From positions 62,001-126,000 of the forward strand of contig NZ_RJVQ01000003.1 of the NCBI RefSeq assembly GCF_003856525.1: a stretch of 64,000 bases of DNA, in the 5' to 3' direction. Below the pieces are notes generated by a model, which saw only the letters and a list, made by a program, of their open reading frames with translations, was not told the DNA's origin and did not search any database. This document shows positions 20,448-29,627 of this stretch, in pieces (the stretch's first letter is position 1; every line of letters begins with the position of its first letter). Source of the stretch: Vibrio viridaestus (GTDB lineage Bacteria; Pseudomonadota; Gammaproteobacteria; Enterobacterales; Vibrionaceae). The translations under genes and the position numbers were made by a program.

Positions 20448-21575
20448 GTGAAATATAATATTATTAAAGAAGTGAGTCAGTTAGAAGATGTATGTACAGC
20501 AGCAAGGCAGCAGGAAGCTGTCATGCTTGATACCGAATTCGTCCGTATACGCACTTTTTTTCCTCAGCTTGGCTTGATCCAGTTATATGATGGTCATCAG
20601 GTATCGCTAATTGATCCCCTTGCTCTATCTGATATGACGGCGTTCGTTCAGCTCCTGCAGGATAAGTCAGTCATGAAAGTGCTTCATGCGTGTGGAGAAG
20701 ATTTAGAGGTTTTTCAAAACAGCTTTGGTTGTCTACCAGAGCCTTTCGTCGACACACAAATTATGGCGGCATTTTTAGGGTATGGTTTATCTACGGGGTT
20801 CGCGACGTTAGTACAAGATATTGTCGATCTCGAGCTTGATAAATCAGAATCTCGTGCTGATTGGTTAGCTCGTCCTTTAAGTGATAAGCAACTCGATTAT
20901 GCAGCGGGTGATGTTTATTACCTTCAACCTATTTACGATCACCTAAAACAGCAGATTGTTGCTCAGGATTGGTGGCAAGCTGTGTTGGATGAAGCACAGC
21001 TCCAGGCTGATAAGCGCGTGGCAGAATACGATATTGATAATGCATATCAGGATGTAAAAGGCGCTTGGCAGCTGAATCGAAAGCAACTGGCTACGCTAAA
21101 ACCGCTGGCGAGCTGGCGCTATTCTGAAGCAAGAAGGCGCGATTTGGCGCTGAATTTTGTCGTAAAGGAACAAGATTTACTGACTATTGCCAAGCTCGGT
21201 TTAGTGAGCCCTAAAAGAATGGAAGAAGTCGCGACAGATGTTCGCTCTATACAACGTCATGGGAATACGCTTAGTCAAATCGTTGCGAACAGCTACAAGA
21301 TAGCTGAAAGCGAATATCCAGAGCTAATTGTGCCAATTCATGATTATCGAGGCTATAAGCACCTGTTTAAGCGGCTCAAAGATGAAGTTAAGAAGGTTTC
21401 TCATACAACTGGCTTAGCAACTGAGTTTTTGGCATCGAAAAAGCAGATTAATCAGCTTATTAGTTGGGTATGGAAATGTGATAGACAAACGGGTCCATTG
21501 CCTGAGCTAATGCAGAGCTGGCGCAAAGATATGTTGGGCGACACTCTTAATACGATGATTGATCATCGAGACTAA
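20448..21575 (+). CDS. rnd: Ribonuclease D
   Basis: A 3'-5' exoribonuclease for tRNA 3' maturation and stable RNA turnover, 375 residues. The DEDDy exonuclease residues are visible: DTEFVR near residue 27, HACGEDLEVF near 82, and DYAAGDVYYL near 152. HRDC domains follow in the C-terminal half (around 210-290 and later). The start is GTG 20448 with a poor ribosome site; weak starts are common for rnd. It follows fadD, as in E. coli. Confidence 0.95.
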   Translation: MKYNIIKEVSQLEDVCTAARQQEAVMLDTEFVRIRTFFPQLGLIQLYDGHQVSLIDPLALSDMTAFVQLLQDKSVMKVLHACGEDLEVFQNSFGCLPEPFVDTQIMAAFLGYGLSTGFATLVQDIVDLELDKSESRADWLARPLSDKQLDYAAGDVYYLQPIYDHLKQQIVAQDWWQAVLDEAQLQADKRVAEYDIDNAYQDVKGAWQLNRKQLATLKPLASWRYSEARRRDLALNFVVKEQDLLTIAKLGLVSPKRMEEVATDVRSIQRHGNTLSQIVANSYKIAESEYPELIVPIHDYRGYKHLFKRLKDEVKKVSHTTGLATEFLASKKQINQLISWVWKCDRQTGPLPELMQSWRKDMLGDTLNTMIDHRD

Positions 21576-21591
21576 TCACGAGACAAGAATT

Positions 21592-21626
21592 AAGTAAAAG
21601 CCGGAGTTCGACTCCGGCTTTTACTT
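21592..21626. terminator. Perfect bidirectional terminator rnd/minE
   Basis: A 16-bp perfect stem (AAGTAAAAGCCGGAGT and its complement) with a TCG loop and T/A runs on both sides, between convergent rnd and minE. It serves both strands. Confidence 0.93.
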
Positions 21627-21631
21627 ATGAA

Positions 21632-21895
21632 TTACTTTTCTTCGTCTGGGAGCTTTACATTCAGCTCCAACACCGAGATATCATCGTCTTTATGCTCCAG
21701 AGACAATTCGACCATATCTGGGTCGATTGCCACATACTTGGCGATGACTTTTAAGATGTCTTCTTTCATCTGTGGCAGATAATTAGGTGCCGGGTCGTTT
21801 TGACTTCGACGTTCTGCAACAATGATTTGAAGCCGCTCTTTTGCAAGGCTGGCAGAGGTTTTCTTATTGGATCGAAAAAACTGTAATAATGACAT
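21632..21895 (-). CDS. minE: Cell division topological specificity factor MinE
   Basis: An 87-residue protein that displaces MinC from MinD and drives pole-to-pole Min oscillation. The N-terminal MinD-activating/membrane-targeting segment ([28 protein letters not shown]) is intact, followed by the dimerising topological-specificity domain ([20 protein letters not shown]). It is the last gene of minCDE, eight bases after minD. Confidence 0.96.
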   Translation of the reverse strand: MSLLQFFRSNKKTSASLAKERLQIIVAERRSQNDPAPNYLPQMKEDILKVIAKYVAIDPDMVELSLEHKDDDISVLELNVKLPDEEK

Positions 21896-21903
21896 TATGT
21901 AAT

Positions 21904-22716
21904 TTAGCCCCCGAACAGTCGTTTAAAGATGCCTTTTCTAGGCTCAGTTAGGAAGCGGAACTCGACTTCGTTACCTAACAAACGATCAACGGCATCAAGA
22001 TAAGCTTGGCCTGCATCTGACTGTTCGTCAAAAATGACTGGCACACCTTTATTCGACGCGTTCAGTACCGCTTGGCTTTCCGGAATCACACCGATAAGCG
22101 GAATATGAAGAATATCCTCTACGTCGCTAACACTTAACATTTCACCTTGAGTGACTCGACTAGGGTTGTAACGCGTTAACAGTAGGTGCTGTTTAACAGG
22201 TTCTAAACCTTTTTCGGAGCGTAGTGACTTCGAGTCTAGGATACCAAGGATGCGGTCTGAATCTCTTACCGAGGAGACCTCTGGGTTGGTCGTAACGATA
22301 GCTTCATCTGCGAAGTACAGTGCCATTAAAGCACCTTGTTCAATACCGGCTGGTGAGTCACAAACGACAAAGTCGAAGCCCATTTCGTTCAGTTCATCAA
22401 GCACACGTTTTACGCCTTCGGTACTTAGTGCATCTTTATCGCGGGTTTGTGAAGCAGGTAAAATAAACAGGTTTTCAGAGCGTTTGTCTTTAATCAGAGC
22501 CTGATTAAGAGTTGCTTCTCCGTTAATAACGTTAACGAAATCATAAACAACGCGGCGCTCACAACCCATGATAAGATCAAGATTTCGTAAACCAATATCA
22601 AAATCGATAACCGCGGTTTTTTTACCTTTAAGTGCTAAACCAGACGCGATAGCTGCACTCGACGTCGTCTTACCTACGCCGCCTTTTCCTGACGTAACAA
22701 CAATAATGCGTGACAT
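21904..22716 (-). CDS. minD: Septum site-determining ATPase MinD
   Basis: A 270-residue ParA-like ATPase that binds the membrane in its ATP form and recruits MinC. The deviant Walker [14 protein letters not shown] is at residues 10-22, switch I/II regions [10 protein letters not shown] and [12 protein letters not shown] follow, and the C-terminal amphipathic membrane helix GIFKRLFGG ends the protein. It lies 18 bases after minC in the operon. Confidence 0.97.
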   Translation of the reverse strand: MSRIIVVTSGKGGVGKTTSSAAIASGLALKGKKTAVIDFDIGLRNLDLIMGCERRVVYDFVNVINGEATLNQALIKDKRSENLFILPASQTRDKDALSTEGVKRVLDELNEMGFDFVVCDSPAGIEQGALMALYFADEAIVTTNPEVSSVRDSDRILGILDSKSLRSEKGLEPVKQHLLLTRYNPSRVTQGEMLSVSDVEDILHIPLIGVIPESQAVLNASNKGVPVIFDEQSDAGQAYLDAVDRLLGNEVEFRFLTEPRKGIFKRLFGG

Positions 22717-22734
22717 TTGTTTCCCTTATTAAAA

Positions 22735-23397
22735 CTAAGCTGTAAATATTTCGAAGTGTAGTGTTTCGCCAGCTAAACTAAGCATCACTTTCTTTTGCCA
22801 ATATTCACTCGTAATTTGGTCGCTTAACCAGTAATTGCCTGCAATAGAGACTAACTCAGCTTGCAGGTCATGACAGTATATTCTAGCTTCTTGAAGTCCA
22901 CTAGCACCAGCAATAGCACGGCCACGTAAACTACCATATATGTGGATTGATCCGTCTGCAATGACCTCCGCACCGGCACTGACATTATTCATGACAACTA
23001 GGTCGCAATCTTTGGCATAGATCTGCTGACCCGAGCGAATCGGTGTGGTGACAACCTTCGTTGGCGTCATTTGCTGTGGAGCTTGTTGTGGCGATTTACT
23101 TGCCGTCATAACGGCAAATCCTGCTTCTGAAGCTAAAGTTTGTGTTCTTTTATCTTTTGTTCCAGTAATACCTACCGGAACCATTCCTGATTTAGAAATA
23201 CCGTTCTTAAGCTCTGCAAAATCGATATCTCTTTTCACTTGAGCAATGTTGATGACCACTGGAGCATTTGCAAAAAATGCTGGGGCCTGTTCCACTTTTT
23301 CTTTTAAAAATTCGATACTACTATTGATGTCACCATCGGGAAGATGTAAAACCGACAGCGTAAAACTGCTACCTTTCAAATCAGGTGTATTTGACAT
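22735..23397 (-). CDS. minC: Septum site-determining protein MinC
   Basis: MinC is the FtsZ polymerisation inhibitor of the Min system. From ATG 23397 it is 220 residues, with the N-terminal FtsZ-binding domain and a C-terminal β-helix ([28 protein letters not shown]), the MinD- and FtsZ-binding face. The open frame extends 32 codons further upstream to 23493, but those residues do not look like MinC, and family members start at MSNTPDLKG-like sequence, so I chose 23397. The ribosome site there is weak (GAGG some 14 bases away). Confidence 0.95.
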   Translation of the reverse strand: MSNTPDLKGSSFTLSVLHLPDGDINSSIEFLKEKVEQAPAFFANAPVVINIAQVKRDIDFAELKNGISKSGMVPVGITGTKDKRTQTLASEAGFAVMTASKSPQQAPQQMTPTKVVTTPIRSGQQIYAKDCDLVVMNNVSAGAEVIADGSIHIYGSLRGRAIAGASGLQEARIYCHDLQAELVSIAGNYWLSDQITSEYWQKKVMLSLAGETLHFEIFTA

Positions 23398-23598
23398 TGG
23401 TAAATTAAAACCTCGACGCTGAAAATAACGCTTACAAATGGCATTGCCTGTGATTAGGGCTGTCATGTTATAGTCACTGAATGAAGTCAGCAAGTTATCT
23501 TACTTTTAATTGACTGTTTTCTTCCCAAAATTAAGTTAAGTTTATGTTTTGCGACAGTGAAATTCTGTCGACAAAATGGAATTGTTTAAAGGCGAATT

Positions 23599-23874
23599 AT
23601 GCTCTGTTCTATCTATCGTAGTACCAAGAAAGAGGGTGCTTACCTCTACATCGTTAAGAAGGATGATTTTACAAAGGTCCCTCAGCCATTGCTAGACATG
23701 TTTGGCAAGCCTATCTTGGTGATGACCATGAAGCTGGATGGGAAGACTCTTGCAAGAGTTGACACAGAAAAAGTAAAAGAGGCTCTGGAAGAACAAGGCT
23801 ATTTCCTGCAATTGCCACCACCGCCAGAGAATGTTCTCGAAGAATTTAAAACGCTAAAGTCAAAGCAATCGTAG
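23599..23874 (+). CDS. ycgL: YcgL domain-containing protein
   Basis: A 91-residue YcgL family protein (UPF0745), small and soluble, no known activity. The conserved start [16 protein letters not shown] and the [17 protein letters not shown] segment define the family. Its location divergent from minC is conserved in gammaproteobacteria. mltB starts 31 bases after its stop, so they may share a transcript. Confidence 0.92.
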   Translation: MLCSIYRSTKKEGAYLYIVKKDDFTKVPQPLLDMFGKPILVMTMKLDGKTLARVDTEKVKEALEEQGYFLQLPPPPENVLEEFKTLKSKQS

Positions 23875-23905
23875 ACATAAACGTTGCCTCGGCTTAGGAG
23901 GAAAA

Positions 23906-24877
23906 ATGAAAAAGATAATGTCAGTTGGTTTGGGAGTGCTCCTTAGCTTTTCATCGTATGCAAATCAGGTCAGTTTTGAAGATTATGTGAACAGCTTAAA
24001 AACAGAAGCGAAAGCCAAAGGCATTTCAGAGAAAACTATTCAGGATGCTTTTGCTAAGGTTGAATACAAGCCCAGAGCGATTGTTGCTGACAAAAACCAG
24101 CCAGAAAAGAGACTGACTCTGGATGAATATATCCCAAGAGCCGTTCCGGACTGGAAAGTTGAGCAGGCAAAGAAACTCTACAGAGAGCATGAAGCTGAGT
24201 TAAACCGTATTGGTGAGCAATACGGAGTATCGCCAAGATACATTGTCGCCTTATGGGGTGTTGAAAGTAACTTTGGTAAGTACACCGGCGGCTATCAGGT
24301 GATCAATGCGCTAAGTACATTGGCTTACGATGGACGTAGAGAAGCGTTTTTCCGTGACCAGACAATGGCAGCCTTAAAAATTATCGATGAAGGTCATATT
24401 AGCGCGCAAGATATGAAAGGCTCTTGGGCCGGTGCAATGGGGCAGTGTCAGTTTATGCCCACTTCATTTTTATCCTTCGCTGCGGACGGTAATGGCGACG
24501 GCAAGAAAGACATTTGGAAAACGCCTGCTGACGTTTTTGCTTCCACCGCAAATTATCTAGCTCAATCAGGTTGGGATAAGCATCATATCTGGGGAAGACA
24601 GGTTAAAGTCCCACAAGGGTTTGATATGTCGCAACAAGGCCGTGAAAAAGGCAAAGGTAAGATGTTGAGTGAGTGGGCAAAACTGGGTGTAATGAAATAC
24701 AACGGTCAGCCACTACCGACGCCAACCGATGACGTTGAAGCTTGGTTAATTGCTCCGGATGATGAGAATGGTCGAGTCTACTTGGTCTATAATAACTACA
24801 ATGTGCTGATGAAGTGGAATCGTTCTTATTATTTCGCTTTGGCGGTAACGCATCTGGCGGATCGTATTATTCTATAG
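23906..24877 (+). CDS. mltB: Lytic murein transglycosylase B (GH103)
   Basis: MltB cleaves peptidoglycan glycan strands to 1,6-anhydro-muropeptides in the periplasm. It is 323 residues. The catalytic Glu is in WGVESNFGKYTG (near residue 120), and the family motifs GSWAGAMGQCQFMPTSF and DGNGDGKKDIW (an EF-hand-like Ca site) follow. The signal peptide lacks a lipobox Cys, so unlike E. coli MltB this looks like a soluble periplasmic form. The ATG is preceded by a near-perfect TTAGGAGG. Confidence 0.95.
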   Translation: MKKIMSVGLGVLLSFSSYANQVSFEDYVNSLKTEAKAKGISEKTIQDAFAKVEYKPRAIVADKNQPEKRLTLDEYIPRAVPDWKVEQAKKLYREHEAELNRIGEQYGVSPRYIVALWGVESNFGKYTGGYQVINALSTLAYDGRREAFFRDQTMAALKIIDEGHISAQDMKGSWAGAMGQCQFMPTSFLSFAADGNGDGKKDIWKTPADVFASTANYLAQSGWDKHHIWGRQVKVPQGFDMSQQGREKGKGKMLSEWAKLGVMKYNGQPLPTPTDDVEAWLIAPDDENGRVYLVYNNYNVLMKWNRSYYFALAVTHLADRIIL

Positions 24878-24879
24878 AT

Positions 24880-24913
24880 ATCAAAAAAGGACCGTTTTCG
24901 GTCCTTTCTTGAT
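24880..24913. terminator. Bidirectional terminator mltB/folD
   Basis: A 14/15-bp stem (AAAGGACCG / CGGTCCTTT at its core, TTTT loop) with A and T runs on the flanks, between convergent mltB and folD. Confidence 0.9.
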
Positions 24914-24927
24914 TCTGCCAACAATGG

Positions 24928-25785
24928 TTAGTTTGTATGGTATTGTTCGCAAGCAAATAGGGTATTTTCAATTAGGCTCGCCACCGTCATTGGACCTACG
25001 CCACCAGGAACTGGGGTAATAAAGCTTGCTTTCTCTTTTGCTACTGCAAAATCCACATCGCCTACAAGTTTGCCGTTTTCTTGTCTGTTGATACCGACAT
25101 CGACCACGATAGCGCCGTCTTTAATCCATTCACCTGGAATAAAGTTTGCTCTACCTACTGCGACGACAACGATATCTGCCTGACGTACGTGAGATTCCAA
25201 ATCTTTCGTGAAACGATGGCATGTTGTGGTCGTGCAACCCGCTAGCAGTAACTCAAGTGTCATTGGACGCCCAACAATGTTAGAAGCACCAACGATGACA
25301 GCGTGCTTACCCTTGATATCGACATCGTAACGTTCTAGCAGAGTCATGATCCCTTTTGGAGTACATGAACGTAGCTTAGGTATACGCTGCGCTAGGCGTC
25401 CAACGTTATAAGGATGGAAACCATCGACATCTTTCTCTGGTAAGATTCGTTCTAAAATAAGCGTTGAATCGAGTCCCTTAGGTAAAGGAAGCTGAACCAG
25501 GATACCGTCAATTTCAGGATCGTTGTTTAATGCATCGACTAGAGAGAGAAGTTCGTCCTGAGTTGCCGTTTTAGGAAGGTCATAGGATTTAGAAATGAAG
25601 CCAACTTCTTCACAAGCGCGGCGCTTACTTCCAACGTAGACTTGAGAAGCAGGATCTTCGCCAACAAGAACAACAGCCAGCCCAGGTGCTCTCAAGCCAG
25701 CTTCAAGACGTTGTTTAACGCGAGCAGCAACTTCAGAACGTACTGTTTTGGAGATCAGAGTTCCATCAATGATTTGAGCAGTCAT
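24928..25785 (-). CDS. folD: Methylenetetrahydrofolate dehydrogenase/cyclohydrolase
   Basis: Bifunctional FolD interconverts 5,10-methylene-THF and 10-formyl-THF using NADP. It is 285 residues. The active-site segment [13 protein letters not shown] carries the conserved Tyr and Lys. [12 protein letters not shown] and the NADP-fold motif [12 protein letters not shown] are complete, and [10 protein letters not shown] closes the protein. A PurR-type operator lies upstream, fitting a role in formyl-THF supply for purine synthesis, and purU elsewhere in this window consumes the same product. Confidence 0.97.
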   Translation of the reverse strand: MTAQIIDGTLISKTVRSEVAARVKQRLEAGLRAPGLAVVLVGEDPASQVYVGSKRRACEEVGFISKSYDLPKTATQDELLSLVDALNNDPEIDGILVQLPLPKGLDSTLILERILPEKDVDGFHPYNVGRLAQRIPKLRSCTPKGIMTLLERYDVDIKGKHAVIVGASNIVGRPMTLELLLAGCTTTTCHRFTKDLESHVRQADIVVVAVGRANFIPGEWIKDGAIVVDVGINRQENGKLVGDVDFAVAKEKASFITPVPGGVGPMTVASLIENTLFACEQYHTN

Positions 25786-25858
25786 GACTTTCCTTTAAAA
25801 AATAATAAGCAAAAAAATTTTTGCGCATTGTCGCAGATTCTGCAAGTAACTTCTATAG

Positions 25859-25870
25859 GCAAACGTTTGC
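25859..25870. promoter_or_regulatory. PurR-type operator upstream of folD
   Basis: A perfect 12-base palindrome, GCAAACGTTTGC, matches the core of the PurR consensus. It lies 74 bases before the folD start on the minus-strand promoter side. Repression of a one-carbon/purine supply gene by PurR is coherent. Confidence 0.7.
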
Positions 25871-25987
25871 TTTGGAGGCTTTTTCAGCACTCAAAACAGT
25901 ATTGTTCCATTTTTAAGCATTCAAATCATAATATTAGATAAATGCATTGATTTCGTCAGTTTAACTCGTATAATTCATCCCCATAGC

Positions 25988-26064
<77 letters not shown>

Positions 26065-26070
26065 CTATTC

Positions 26071-26107
26071 AAAAACCCCGATAGCTCTATGAGTTATCGG
26101 GGTTTTG
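26071..26107 (+). terminator. tRNA-Arg terminator
   Basis: The stem CCCCGATA / TATCGGGG flanked by AAAA and TTTT starts seven bases after the tRNA CCA end. Confidence 0.9.
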
Positions 26108-26426
26108 TCGTTTATGGTGATACTCTATAAATGCGATAGTTCTCTAACTACTCACAGTGCTATTACTGAGTTTGATTTCAACGTAACTTATTTTTGCTCC
26201 ATTACTGGTTAGAGTAAAGCCTTTTTGATTTCCTAATTGTGCTGTTTTGACATATCTTAGCTAGTGCAATGAGCGAAGTGCACGGCAATAGACTCCTTCT
26301 GATATTTTCTAATCTAAGTGCTGATTTTGTTTTGAAATCTAGTACGATACATTGAGACTAGTATATTGCGAAGACTACAAGAAGCTTGAAGATCTTTCGC
26401 AATGAAATCTGAATGTTAGATAACTC
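26108..26426. other. Gene-free AT-rich stretch between tRNA-Arg and the PNP-NACHT locus
   Basis: About 320 bases without a supported gene. I see no repeat of the tRNA 3' end, no integrase fragment and no structured RNA. It probably belongs to the inserted DNA. Confidence 0.6.
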
Positions 26427-26455
26427 TTGTCATTGTGTTATATTGATTTCATAAT
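26427..26455 (+). promoter_or_regulatory. Possible sigma-70 promoter of the PNP-NACHT locus
   Basis: TTGTCA and CATAAT are separated by 17 bases, ending about 38 bases before the ATG at 26494. AGGAGA at 26481-26486 is a good ribosome site for that ATG. Confidence 0.5.
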
Positions 26456-26493
26456 TCTAAGGTTATTCGATTTGGCGCATAGGAGATTTATAA

Positions 26494-27321
26494 ATGATTG
26501 GACAAGAAATCGATATAAATGACATAAGAGACACTTATGATATTAACGTCGTAATATTAACTGCGACCCAAATTGAACTAGAGGTTGCGAAATCTTTCCT
26601 TAAGCCAATTGATGAGCAAATTTTAGTCTCTTATGATTCATCAAATACCTATTATATTGGTATTTATGGAAAATTTCTTTGTGCTATCGTTAAAACAAAT
26701 AATATGGGAGCAATTGCCTCAGGAGCTGCGTTGCAGACGACTCAAGATGCAATAAATACTTTTAGGCCCAAAGCTGTAATTATGGCGGGAATAGCACTAG
26801 GGAAGTCGAAAACGAAGCAAAAGCTAGGTGATTTGTTGATTAGTAAATCTCTTGTGTTTTATGAGCAAGCAAGAATAAATAGTGATGGTACAGTAGAGTA
26901 CAGAGGCATAAAACCAGAGTCTAATCGTACGCTTTTAAATCGTTTTACTCAAAATACTAATCATCAGTACCATTTTGAAGGTCATGACAAAAGCGCAGCT
27001 GTTATAGCTGGTCCTATTTTATCTGGAGAAAAGCTTATTGATAGCGCTGAGTTTAAACAAGAACTTTTAACTCAATTCCCTGATGCTATTGGCGGAGAAA
27101 TGGAAGCTGCTGGAGTTTATTCAGCTTGTAATAATGATAATATTCCTTGGATTATTTTAAAGTCTATATGCGATTGGGCTGATGGAACAAAAGAGAAGTC
27201 ATTTCAAAAAGAAAGTGCACATATAGCCTTCTCTTTTCTTAATAAAGTTTTGGACTCAAGTCATGCTTTTACGAGTTTGAACATGTCCGCACATAAAAAA
27301 AAAAGGATCTACCAGAAGTAA
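26494..27321 (+). CDS. PNP/UDP-phosphorylase-fold nucleosidase (effector part of a PNP-NACHT protein)
   Basis: A 275-residue nucleoside phosphorylase/nucleosidase fold related to MTA/SAH nucleosidase. The ribose/phosphate-side glycine motif is MAGIALG (residues 98-103 region), the ribose-binding GGEMEAAG is at 200-207, and the base-recognising Asp is D227 in SICDWADG. All key residues look intact, so it should be active. The last ten codons after a run of ten A (HKKK then RIYQK) are probably an artefact of reading straight through: a -1 shift on that run enters the open NACHT frame. PNP domains are known ATP-nucleosidase effectors in Detocs, CBASS, Avs and NLR-like defence proteins. The metabolic alternative (Pfs-like housekeeping) is less likely given the partner. 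Confidence 0.85.
   Translation: MIGQEIDINDIRDTYDINVVILTATQIELEVAKSFLKPIDEQILVSYDSSNTYYIGIYGKFLCAIVKTNNMGAIASGAALQTTQDAINTFRPKAVIMAGIALGKSKTKQKLGDLLISKSLVFYEQARINSDGTVEYRGIKPESNRTLLNRFTQNTNHQYHFEGHDKSAAVIAGPILSGEKLIDSAEFKQELLTQFPDAIGGEMEAAGVYSACNNDNIPWIILKSICDWADGTKEKSFQKESAHIAFSFLNKVLDSSHAFTSLNMSAHKKKRIYQK
27295..27304 (+). other. A10 homopolymer, putative frameshift/slippage site
   Basis: Ten consecutive A at the PNP/NACHT junction. In the PNP frame the codons are AAA AAA AAA AGG, so the slippery heptamer A AAA AAA is present in the correct phase for -1 ribosomal slippage. A run of this length also promotes transcriptional slippage; one added A would join the frames. I see no obvious Shine-Dalgarno stimulator just upstream. 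Confidence 0.65.
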
Positions 27322-27518
27322 ATTTAGATGCAAGTAACATTCTGCCCCTCTTTGTAAGTAGGCGAGATCTAGATAGAGTTTTAGACACCCAAGAAATAAT
27401 AAAGATATACCAAAAGAAAATCTATTATGAATATTTCCATTTTAAAGATCGAGGCAGAGTTGAAGGTTTTTTATTTATAGGAAAAAATGTCACAATAACT
27501 AACACATTAGATCACTTT

Positions 27519-29627
27519 GTGGATAATTTTGATGTTCCGGATATTCTAAACTTATATGTTAATAAAAAGTATAATAATAATGGACAGATCGATAGGATAT
27601 CGCACCTTGACAAAGAGTGTTCGAAAAGGGGATTATCAAAAAAAATATATGATGGTGTATCATATTTAGAAGAAGTTATTTGGGATTCTACATTAAGATC
27701 TTATATTAAAGAAGAACACCATCGAAGAAGCGACTATATAGATCAAGACTTGTTTACATACTTTCAAGAACCTGAAAACTTAGGCCAAGGAATCGATTAT
27801 TTTAAAGGAGTTCTGTCAGATAAGTTTGGTAGTAGTATTTCTGTTATTTTTGGACGAGGTGGTGTAGGAAAAACAACTTTCTGTGATGCTTTAAAAAATG
27901 AAATTGATACAGGTGAAAATAAAAAAGGTGTCTTTTTAATCAAAGGAGAGCAAATTAGTAATCTTGTAAACTTCAATGATATATATATTGAATCTATTTT
28001 GGATCTGTTTGAAGCTTTTAAAGTTGAAAGCAATCTATCTACTTTATCAAAAAGTGATTTTAGCCTTAATTATTCCTGTGGAAATATATTGGTAATAATT
28101 GATGGGTTAGACGAGATTGATAGTGCACTAGGTGAAAGGTTCAATTTAGAAAAGTTTTTTAGCTCTTTGTCTGATCTAGATGACCGTTTCCATAACACTA
28201 AAATAATTCTAACTACACGTGACTACTTTGAAAAAAATATAGTTTCAGCATCCCCTTTGATACGAAAGTTCAAATTAAAAGGGTTTACTGAAAAGGATAT
28301 AGAAAAATATAAGAAAATTAAATTAAGTAACGATATTCAGAAAGCAAATTTTGATAAATTACTAGAGGTGAATAAGCTTAAAAATAATGGGTTCTCTTTG
28401 CCAGTTATTATCAATTTAGCATGTCAAGCGGTTTTAGATAGTCCTGATGAACATATAGTACAAGGTTATCAAAGTGAATCTGATTTCTTAATTGGGACTC
28501 ACGTATATGATTCAATTTTAGAATACATGTTAACTAGAGAAATTGATAAGCAAAAACTAAATACTACAGTTGATGGCCTATTTCAGTTGCTTTCTGAAAT
28601 AGTCATTGACTATAAAAATAAAATGAGCATTAATGATCTTAACGAATATGTAGAGCTTACTTTTAACGAAAATGGTGATAAATTCCTAAAGAATCCTCTT
28701 TTAAATGTCAGAGATAACTTTATATCAATAAAAGAAGAAGCGTTGACATCGTTAATTAAAAGTCGATATCTCATCTACCTATTAAAAAATGACATTTCTC
28801 GGTATGAAAAGATCAGTGATATATTGAAAGATTCTTATAAAGGATCTGGAGATACTTATAATACTCTACGAGAATTTGTTGATAACACTGATTTTGATTT
28901 TAATGCTACTAAGCTTATCAAGAAACTAAAAGAATCTGAAGTTAAAACAGAATTAACTTATGATAAATTAAAATATAGAAAAGCCATATCTTCGTTGCTG
29001 TATGCTTTATTAAGTAACAAATCATCATTTGATAAAAATGAAAGATCTGATTATATTTATAAATTATTAGGGGGCAAGAATAACATTATAGATGGTTTGC
29101 ATATATATGGGGATTTTTATTCACTTGGTTTTGATTCTTATAAGGTTATGAACTCTTCTTTCAATGAGTATAATAAATTAAGTGACTGTCATTTCGGAAA
29201 AGAAAATGAGTATATATTTTCTTTTTGTAACTTTAGTAATATAAATATAGCTAAAGTGGGGGACTTAGAAAACTGCTTTTTTGAAAATTCCTGTAAATTT
29301 GAAAAATGCAATATTGTTAGTGTTTTAAATACTAAGTCTGATGAAAATAAGAAGAAAAAAGAGAACATAAAATCGAATATAATATCGATTGCAAAGTATA
29401 TAGGTACTACACAAAGATCTTTTAACTTGATAAAACTTAATACAACCGTTAATTGGAACAAATCACATAAAGGTTTTATTGATGAGCTAAAGAAACTTGG
29501 ATTTATTCAAGTTGATAAAAATGGATATTTTAGATTAAATAAAGATTACTATGATGATTTACCACACATTACTTTAGGAAGATTTCCAAAAACTTTGAAT
29601 AATATTGTAGATTGCTTAGCTAAATAG
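27519..29627 (+). CDS. NACHT/STAND-type NTPase (sensor part of a PNP-NACHT protein)
   Basis: From the only available start (GTG 27519) this is 702 residues. Walker A GRGGVGKTT is at 112-120, Walker B IIDGLDE at 194-200 and the sensor-like ILTTRDYF at 230-237: the NACHT pattern. Helical arms follow. Around 560-620 come short Cys/Phe/Asn-rich segments, and the last 80 residues resemble a winged-helix module. GTG 27519 has no ribosome site, and the frame is open for 74 more codons upstream (encoding LPEVNLDASNILPLF-like sequence) without ATG or TTG, back to the A10 run at the end of the nucleosidase gene. The natural product is therefore probably a fusion. Bacterial NACHT proteins are NLR-like antiphage sensors. 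Confidence 0.8.
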   Translation: MDNFDVPDILNLYVNKKYNNNGQIDRISHLDKECSKRGLSKKIYDGVSYLEEVIWDSTLRSYIKEEHHRRSDYIDQDLFTYFQEPENLGQGIDYFKGVLSDKFGSSISVIFGRGGVGKTTFCDALKNEIDTGENKKGVFLIKGEQISNLVNFNDIYIESILDLFEAFKVESNLSTLSKSDFSLNYSCGNILVIIDGLDEIDSALGERFNLEKFFSSLSDLDDRFHNTKIILTTRDYFEKNIVSASPLIRKFKLKGFTEKDIEKYKKIKLSNDIQKANFDKLLEVNKLKNNGFSLPVIINLACQAVLDSPDEHIVQGYQSESDFLIGTHVYDSILEYMLTREIDKQKLNTTVDGLFQLLSEIVIDYKNKMSINDLNEYVELTFNENGDKFLKNPLLNVRDNFISIKEEALTSLIKSRYLIYLLKNDISRYEKISDILKDSYKGSGDTYNTLREFVDNTDFDFNATKLIKKLKESEVKTELTYDKLKYRKAISSLLYALLSNKSSFDKNERSDYIYKLLGGKNNIIDGLHIYGDFYSLGFDSYKVMNSSFNEYNKLSDCHFGKENEYIFSFCNFSNINIAKVGDLENCFFENSCKFEKCNIVSVLNTKSDENKKKKENIKSNIISIAKYIGTTQRSFNLIKLNTTVNWNKSHKGFIDELKKLGFIQVDKNGYFRLNKDYYDDLPHITLGRFPKTLNNIVDCLAK

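Larger units (their letters stand above)
26494..29627 (+). other. Composite PNP-NACHT NLR-like defence locus (1,044-residue product if frameshifted)
   Basis: Reading 26494-27303, slipping back one base on the A-run, then continuing 27303-29624 gives 270 + 774 = 1,044 residues: nucleosidase, linker, NACHT NTPase, and C-terminal repeat/winged-helix region. There is no stop from 27297 onwards in the second frame. The whole locus is visibly more AT-rich than its flanks and lies directly downstream of tRNA-Arg. Whether the shift is programmed, due to RNA-polymerase slippage, a mutation or a homopolymer sequencing error cannot be told from one sequence. Confidence 0.7.

Noticed and set aside
27519-27521. 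GTG 27519 as a genuine independent start for the NACHT protein
   Set aside because: No Shine-Dalgarno sequence, and the coding character continues 74 codons upstream to the A10 run; kept only as the formal start of the listed frame.
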